Assembly (NCBI GenBank): GCA_049697115.1
Contig: JBAVVD010000097.1
Coordinates: forward strand, 1-45,942
DNA: 45,942 nt
Reading direction: 5' to 3'
Source of the DNA: JBAVVD01 sp049697115
GTDB taxonomy: Bacteria; Acidobacteriota; Aminicenantia; Aminicenantales; UBA4085
The notes under the pieces were generated by a model. It saw only the letters and a list, made by a program, of their open reading frames with translations, ran no database searches and was not told where the DNA came from. Made by a program: the position numbers and the translations under genes. This document shows, piece after piece, positions 41,861 to 45,942 of this stretch (position 1 is its first letter; the number at the start of each line of letters is the position of its first letter).

Positions 41861-44608
41861 ATGACGAAAAACAAAGTCCGCAAGTTGAAAAATAGCATGT
41901 TGATTCTGGCCTTAGCCTTTGGGCTTTTCTCACTCTCTTCAGTTGTTTTCACCCGGGCCAATACTGAGGATCAGGCCGTAGACGAGGAATACACGCGCTT
42001 GATCAAAGAGGCGACCACCAAGCCGGAATTTCTATCCCCGCTCGTCAATTATCTTCCGAGGGCAGAGGGCGTTCCCACTCCCAAAGATATTCTGGGATAT
42101 ATCGCGGGCGCCCCTGGAAAACTGACCTATTATGAAGATATTCTCAAATACCTTAATGTCCTGGCTCAGATGAGTCCAAATGTCAATGTTTTTCCCATCG
42201 GAAAAACTTCGGAAGGACGGGAGATGGTCATCGCCGTGGTGGCGGACAGCGAAACCCTCAATAACCTGGACAGGTACAAGAGATATCTGGCCGGGTTGGC
42301 GGATCCCTGCGTGGTGAAAACCGAAGAGGAAGCCGACACTCTGATTGCCCAGGCAAAACCCATCTTCTGGCTGACGGGGAATCTTCATTCCGGGGAATCA
42401 GGGGCGGCCGAAGCGTCCATGGAGCTTGTCTACCGTCTGGCTGTCGATAATAGCCCGATGATAAAAAAAATCCGGGAAAACATGATTGTTCTCATCACGC
42501 CTTCTGTCGAGCCGGACGGGCATGACAAACATACGGATTGGTTTTATAAATACAATAAGGAATTAACAGAGCCGGACAAAATCAGTCGGGTTCCTTTTTG
42601 GGGAAAATATACATTTCACGACAACAACCGCGACATGATTTCCATTTCTCAGCCCGAAACGCAGAATGAGGCCCAGATTTATTTTGAATGGCACCCCGTG
42701 GTCGTCCAGGATAACCACGAATCCATTCCTTTTCTGTATGTGATGTCCGGCACCGGACCGTACAATGCCACCTATGACCCGAGCTTGACCTCGGAGTGGA
42801 ATTTGCTGGCCTGGTGGGAGGTGACGCGGCTGACTTCCTACGGAATGCCGGGCGTCTGGACGCACGGCTTCTGGGACGGATGGGCGCCCAATTATCTCTT
42901 CTCTGTGGCCAACAATCACAATGCTCTGGGCCGGTTCTATGAAACCTATGGAAATTCCATCGGCACCACAATGAAAAGGGAACTCGCAGGAGATCGGTTC
43001 GGGAGAACGAGCCGGACCTGGTATATGCCGATGCCGCCCTATAAGGAAGTGGTCTGGTCGATGCGGAACAATTTGAACTATCAGATCAGTGCGGACATTT
43101 CCGCCTTTTACTTTGTGGCCTCAAACAAAGAATATTTTTTGAAAAACTTCTGGAAGAGGAGCTTTAAATCCTATGAGGCTGGAAAGAACGAGCCGCCGTA
43201 TGCCTACGTTATTCCCTCCGAACAAAAGGACATGCTGGATGCGGCCTATCTGATCAACGTGCTTCTGAGACAGAAGATTGAAGTCCATCAGGCCGAGGAG
43301 TCGATTAAAACAGAAGAAGGGACCTTCCCAAAGGGCTCGTATGTGGTGAGGATGGACCAGCCTTACCGCAGCCTGGTCCTTAACCTCATGGGAATTCAGG
43401 CGTATCCGAAAGATGCCCCTGTTTCCTATGACGATACCGGCTGGACCCTTGGGCTGCACATGGATGTGAAGACAGTGGAAATAAAGGACAAGTCCATTCT
43501 GGATGTCCCCCTGACTCCTGTTGTTTCTCCGGTTAAGGTTAAAGGAGAACTTGTCGGCGGAAAGGCCGCAGGCGCTTATATCATCAACAATGGGACGATT
43601 AACAACCTTCTTTGCGCGCGGTTGAAACTTAGGGATTTTCAAGCTCTGGCCGCCGAAGAGCCGTTTAAAGTTGGGGATAGAGAATTCGGCGCCGGCTCGA
43701 TGGTCATCCCTGTGACCAGAGCGCCGGCACGTATCCATCAGGCTGTTAAGGCCGCGGCCGAGGAAATGGGCCTCACTATTTTTGCGTCTCCGAAAGTGCC
43801 TGAAGTCAAAACCCATGACCTGGATCTTCCGCGCATTGCCATCTATCATACCTGGATGAGCACCCAGGATGACGGCTGGGTCAGGTTTGCGTTTGACCAG
43901 TTGGGCATTCCTTATGCGATGATCCATAAAGACCACATCCGGAAGGGGAATCTCAAAGCCAGGTATGATGTTATTATCTTCAGCAATTGCCGGGGGAGGA
44001 ACGGCGCAGATATTGTTAACGAAATTGATCCGGGCGAACGCGGTCCACTGGCCTTTGTCAAGAGTCAAGAGTTCAAACATCTCGGAACTCCAGACTCAAG
44101 TCCGGATATCACCGGGGGAATGGGGATAGAAGGAGTCGCCAGCCTCCAGAAATTCGTCGAACAGGGCGGCCGGCTTCTCATGCTCCATAATCCTGTTCGA
44201 GTGGCTGTGGACTACGGGATGGTCAGAGGCGTTTCCATTTATAATCAGAGCTCAAATTTCTACAATCCGGGTTCCCTACTTAAAGCCGAAGTGGCCAATC
44301 CCAAACATCCACTGGTCTATGGGTATGACAAGGAAATCGCCGTTTTCCGGAACGGTTCGGGTCCGCTCCTCAATCTGTCCAAAGACAAAGAGAAATATGT
44401 GGTCCTCCGCTACGCCAAGACGGGTCGGGTTTGTCTGAGCGGATTAGTCAAGAATGACAGCGAGATACGAGGGAAACCGGCGATTATCGACCTACCTGTG
44501 GGCAAAGGCCGTGTGGTCCTCTTTACCTTCAATCCTTTCTGGCGCGACCTGAGCCACGGCGGCTACATGTTTGTCTTCAACGCGATCCTTAATTACAACG
44601 ATTTCTGA
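41861..44608 (+). CDS. Large secreted M14 family zinc carboxypeptidase (paralogue of 21408-24197)
   Basis: The 915-residue protein has a signal peptide (about 12-34). An M14 domain (about 85-420) follows, with zinc ligands His-176 and Glu-179 in GNLHSGES and a downstream VVVQDNHES segment supplying the third ligand. The C-terminal half (about 430-915) has a GATase/flavodoxin-like module (DLPRIAIYHTWMSTQDDGWVRF, VIIFSNCRG). This is the same order as in the protein at 21408. The two share spacing and motifs around the zinc site but differ enough to be old paralogues. It probably cleaves peptides outside the cytoplasm. The ATG follows AAAGAGGAGAAC. It is followed by a long perfect inverted repeat and a broken Nramp gene. 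Confidence 0.92.
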   Translation: MTKNKVRKLKNSMLILALAFGLFSLSSVVFTRANTEDQAVDEEYTRLIKEATTKPEFLSPLVNYLPRAEGVPTPKDILGYIAGAPGKLTYYEDILKYLNVLAQMSPNVNVFPIGKTSEGREMVIAVVADSETLNNLDRYKRYLAGLADPCVVKTEEEADTLIAQAKPIFWLTGNLHSGESGAAEASMELVYRLAVDNSPMIKKIRENMIVLITPSVEPDGHDKHTDWFYKYNKELTEPDKISRVPFWGKYTFHDNNRDMISISQPETQNEAQIYFEWHPVVVQDNHESIPFLYVMSGTGPYNATYDPSLTSEWNLLAWWEVTRLTSYGMPGVWTHGFWDGWAPNYLFSVANNHNALGRFYETYGNSIGTTMKRELAGDRFGRTSRTWYMPMPPYKEVVWSMRNNLNYQISADISAFYFVASNKEYFLKNFWKRSFKSYEAGKNEPPYAYVIPSEQKDMLDAAYLINVLLRQKIEVHQAEESIKTEEGTFPKGSYVVRMDQPYRSLVLNLMGIQAYPKDAPVSYDDTGWTLGLHMDVKTVEIKDKSILDVPLTPVVSPVKVKGELVGGKAAGAYIINNGTINNLLCARLKLRDFQALAAEEPFKVGDREFGAGSMVIPVTRAPARIHQAVKAAAEEMGLTIFASPKVPEVKTHDLDLPRIAIYHTWMSTQDDGWVRFAFDQLGIPYAMIHKDHIRKGNLKARYDVIIFSNCRGRNGADIVNEIDPGERGPLAFVKSQEFKHLGTPDSSPDITGGMGIEGVASLQKFVEQGGRLLMLHNPVRVAVDYGMVRGVSIYNQSSNFYNPGSLLKAEVANPKHPLVYGYDKEIAVFRNGSGPLLNLSKDKEKYVVLRYAKTGRVCLSGLVKNDSEIRGKPAIIDLPVGKGRVVLFTFNPFWRDLSHGGYMFVFNAILNYNDF

Positions 44609-44630
44609 ACGCCCGACAGAAATTAAATTG

Positions 44631-44713
44631 GGCCCTGGAGAGTTCCTGTGTGTTCTTGACCAAAACCCACCCGCCCCCCTAGGTCTTCGAATACACAGGA
44701 ACTCTCCAGGGCC
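44631..44713. repeat. Perfect 21-bp inverted repeat (hairpin with 41-nt loop)
   Basis: The arms 44631-44651 (starting GGCCCTGGAG) and 44693-44713 (ending CTCCAGGGCC) are exact complements. The loop is C-rich (CCCACCCGCCCCCC). There is no T-run after the stem, so it is not a normal terminator. It starts 22 bp after the M14 stop and ends about 12 bp before the Nramp start, so it could fold in the mRNA leader. It is unrelated to the nested-palindrome family. Confidence 0.85.
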
Positions 44714-44725
44714 ACCCATTGAGTG

Positions 44726-45782
44726 ATGCTCATGTTCCGCAATTTTACACAACCGAACTCCTGGTTCTCTACGATTGCTCTGGGATTCGTTGTTGCCGCC
44801 ACAGGAGTCGGCGCCGGAGATTTGATTACAGCCAGCCTGGCCGGATCGAAAGTCGGAGTGGTTTTAATATGGGCGGCCATTCTCGGGGCCCTCTTTAAAT
44901 GGGTCCTGAATGAGGGGATTGCGCGTTGGCAAATGGCCACCCGGACGACCATCCTTGAAGGCTGGGTGGAGCGTCTCGGCCGATGGATTCAGTGGATTTT
45001 TTGATTTACTTCGTCCTCTGGTTGTATTCGGTCGGAGGAGCTCTCATCAATGCCTGCGGAGTGGCCGGAGTGGGCTTGGTGCCTGTCGGCGATCCGCACA
45101 CATCCAAAATCATCTGGGGCATTTTTCATTCATTGCTCGGCCTGGCGCTGGTCTGGTTTGGAGGATTCCGAATTTTTCAGTCGGCCATGTCGTTTCTGAT
45201 CGTCCTGATGTTTTTCACCGTGTTGCTGACCGTGTTTCTGATTTCGCCCGATTGGGCAGCCATCGGGAAATCCTTGATGACACCTGATATTCCCAGAGGA
45301 GGCACTGGCTGGCTGCTCGGAGTTCTGGGAGGAGTCGGGGGGACCGTGACTCTACTTTCCTACAGCTACTGGATTAGAGAAAAAAGGAGAACAGGAAAAC
45401 AGGGGATCCAGGAGTGCCGCCTGGACCTGGGAGTGGGATACGGCCTGACCGCCTTCTTCGGCGCGGCCGGTCCCTCAACAGCCAGCCGGAAAGAAATATA
45501 GCCAGAACGCCGGAATATCGAGGTTATCTTCTGATCCTGGCGGTCGTCCCTTTGAGTCTCCTCTGGTTCAACGTCCAGGAAGTCCAGCTTGTTTATGCCG
45601 TGATGGGGGCGCTGTTCATGCCGCTTCTAGCCGTGACCCTGCTTCTTCTCAATAACCGCAGGGAATGGGTCGGCCGGGAATTCAGGAACAGTGTCCTTGT
45701 GAATTTGGTTTTGACCGTCATCCTTGCGTTTTTCACTTTTATCGGATTCAGAGAAATCGTTGAAGCCCTCTCCGGCCTTTAA
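44726..45782 (+). pseudogene. Nramp-like transporter, disrupted (frameshift and internal loss)
   Basis: Three frames together encode an Nramp-related membrane protein. Frame 1 (44726-45004) covers the first two helices. Frame 2 (about 44983-45501) covers TM3-7, and frame 3 (about 45498-45782) the last three helices. The first shift lies in a six-T run at 44997-45002; one extra T would restore a continuous WIFLIYFVLW. Near 45470-45500 the frame changes again and an estimated 60-100 residues of the family are missing, so sequencing error alone cannot explain it. The usual DPGN metal motif reads GAGD and the TM6 MPH motif reads SYSYW. This matches a divergent Nramp-related (NRMT-like) clade rather than classical Mn/Fe carriers. 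Confidence 0.75.
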
Positions 45783-45857
45783 CGATTCCGTCCCATCAAC
45801 CATTTCTTGTATTATCCCAGGAATGCCGATAGAAAAATCTATTGAAGGATAAAGACT

Positions 45858-45920
45858 CCTGGTATAAGGTTATTTTTGATGAAAAAACAACATCACCCGT
45901 TGGGTGAGACCTTAACCAGG
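45858..45920 (+). promoter_or_regulatory. Structured mRNA leader that can cover a ribosome site
   Basis: CCTGGTATAAGGT (45858-45870) pairs with ACCTTAACCAGG (45909-45920) with one bulged base. Inside it sits a 6-bp hairpin TCACCC/GGGTGA (about 45893-45907). The 3' side of the outer stem runs into the AGGAGG ribosome site of the next gene. Folding would partly hide that site, as in translational regulation. No known riboswitch class is recognised. Confidence 0.45.
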
Positions 45921-45931
45921 AGGACGCATCT

Positions 45932-45942
45932 ATGATAACGCA
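45932..45942 (+). CDS. Start of a gene that continues beyond the window
   Basis: ATG at 45932 is preceded by CCAGGAGGACGCATCT, a strong ribosome site with normal spacing. Only three codons (Met-Ile-Thr) are visible, so the product is unknown. The structured leader at 45858-45920 belongs to it. Confidence 0.5.

Overview
The window is about 46 kb of roughly 50 % GC bacterial chromosome. It looks like an anaerobic, peptide-using, Gram-negative-type bacterium: ADP-forming acyl-CoA synthetase, protein disulfide oxidoreductase, a probable flavin-based transhydrogenase, many exported metallopeptidases, and an OmpA-type envelope protein. The gene mix would fit a Candidatus Aminicenantes / Acidobacteriota-like genome. 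That placement is an inference from gene content; no rRNA or marker gene is present to confirm it.

Layout. 1-126: probable end of an IS21-like element. 281-6509 (minus): acyl-CoA synthetase plus glutaredoxin-like oxidoreductase, then an HD-GYP protein with a HEAT-repeat protein. 6590-6855: a nested-palindrome repeat element. 7011-10247 (plus): compact operon yjbQ - yprB-like nuclease - Fur-family regulator - zinc alcohol dehydrogenase. 10379-10452: tRNA-Arg(ACG). 10909-17195 (plus): two-component block, with a 1267-residue multi-PAS kinase plus NarL-type regulator, then a lone receiver plus a HisKA_2 kinase. 17196-18207 (minus): small membrane protein and a toastrack lipoprotein. 18284-18590: second copy of the repeat element. 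18589-29643 (minus): peptide-utilisation cluster of permease, unannotated 51-residue membrane protein, aspartoacylase/M14-like hydrolase, C69 dipeptidase, DUF6305 protein, M14 peptidase and paired M16 peptidases. 29967-32496 (plus): second HisKA_2 signalling pair, one member having an altered phosphoacceptor box. 32564-36925: divergent XRE regulator and an operon of a [2Fe-2S] protein, a 1024-residue NuoF-GltD fusion and an RRM protein. 36941-45942: SPL-like radical SAM protein, DUF2207 protein, PEBP-like protein, DUF4342 protein, OmpA lipoprotein, a second large M14 peptidase, a broken Nramp-like transporter, and the structured leader of a gene that runs off the window.

How it fits together. 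Exported M14/M16/C69 enzymes and the permease would break down and import peptides. Acyl-CoAs from amino-acid fermentation could give ATP through the ADP-forming synthetase, and the fused NuoF/GltD enzyme would balance NAD(H)/NADP(H)/ferredoxin pools. The most unusual items are: (1) a family of nested-palindrome repeats (two copies, two remnants) lying in promoter and terminator regions; (2) the two-gene StnABC-like transhydrogenase with a fused B-C chain, cotranscribed with an RRM protein and divergent from an XRE regulator; (3) a HisKA_2 kinase whose phosphoacceptor histidine is replaced; (4) a short membrane protein hidden in the peptide cluster; (5) an N-terminal domain apparently shared by the adjacent HD-GYP and HEAT-repeat proteins.
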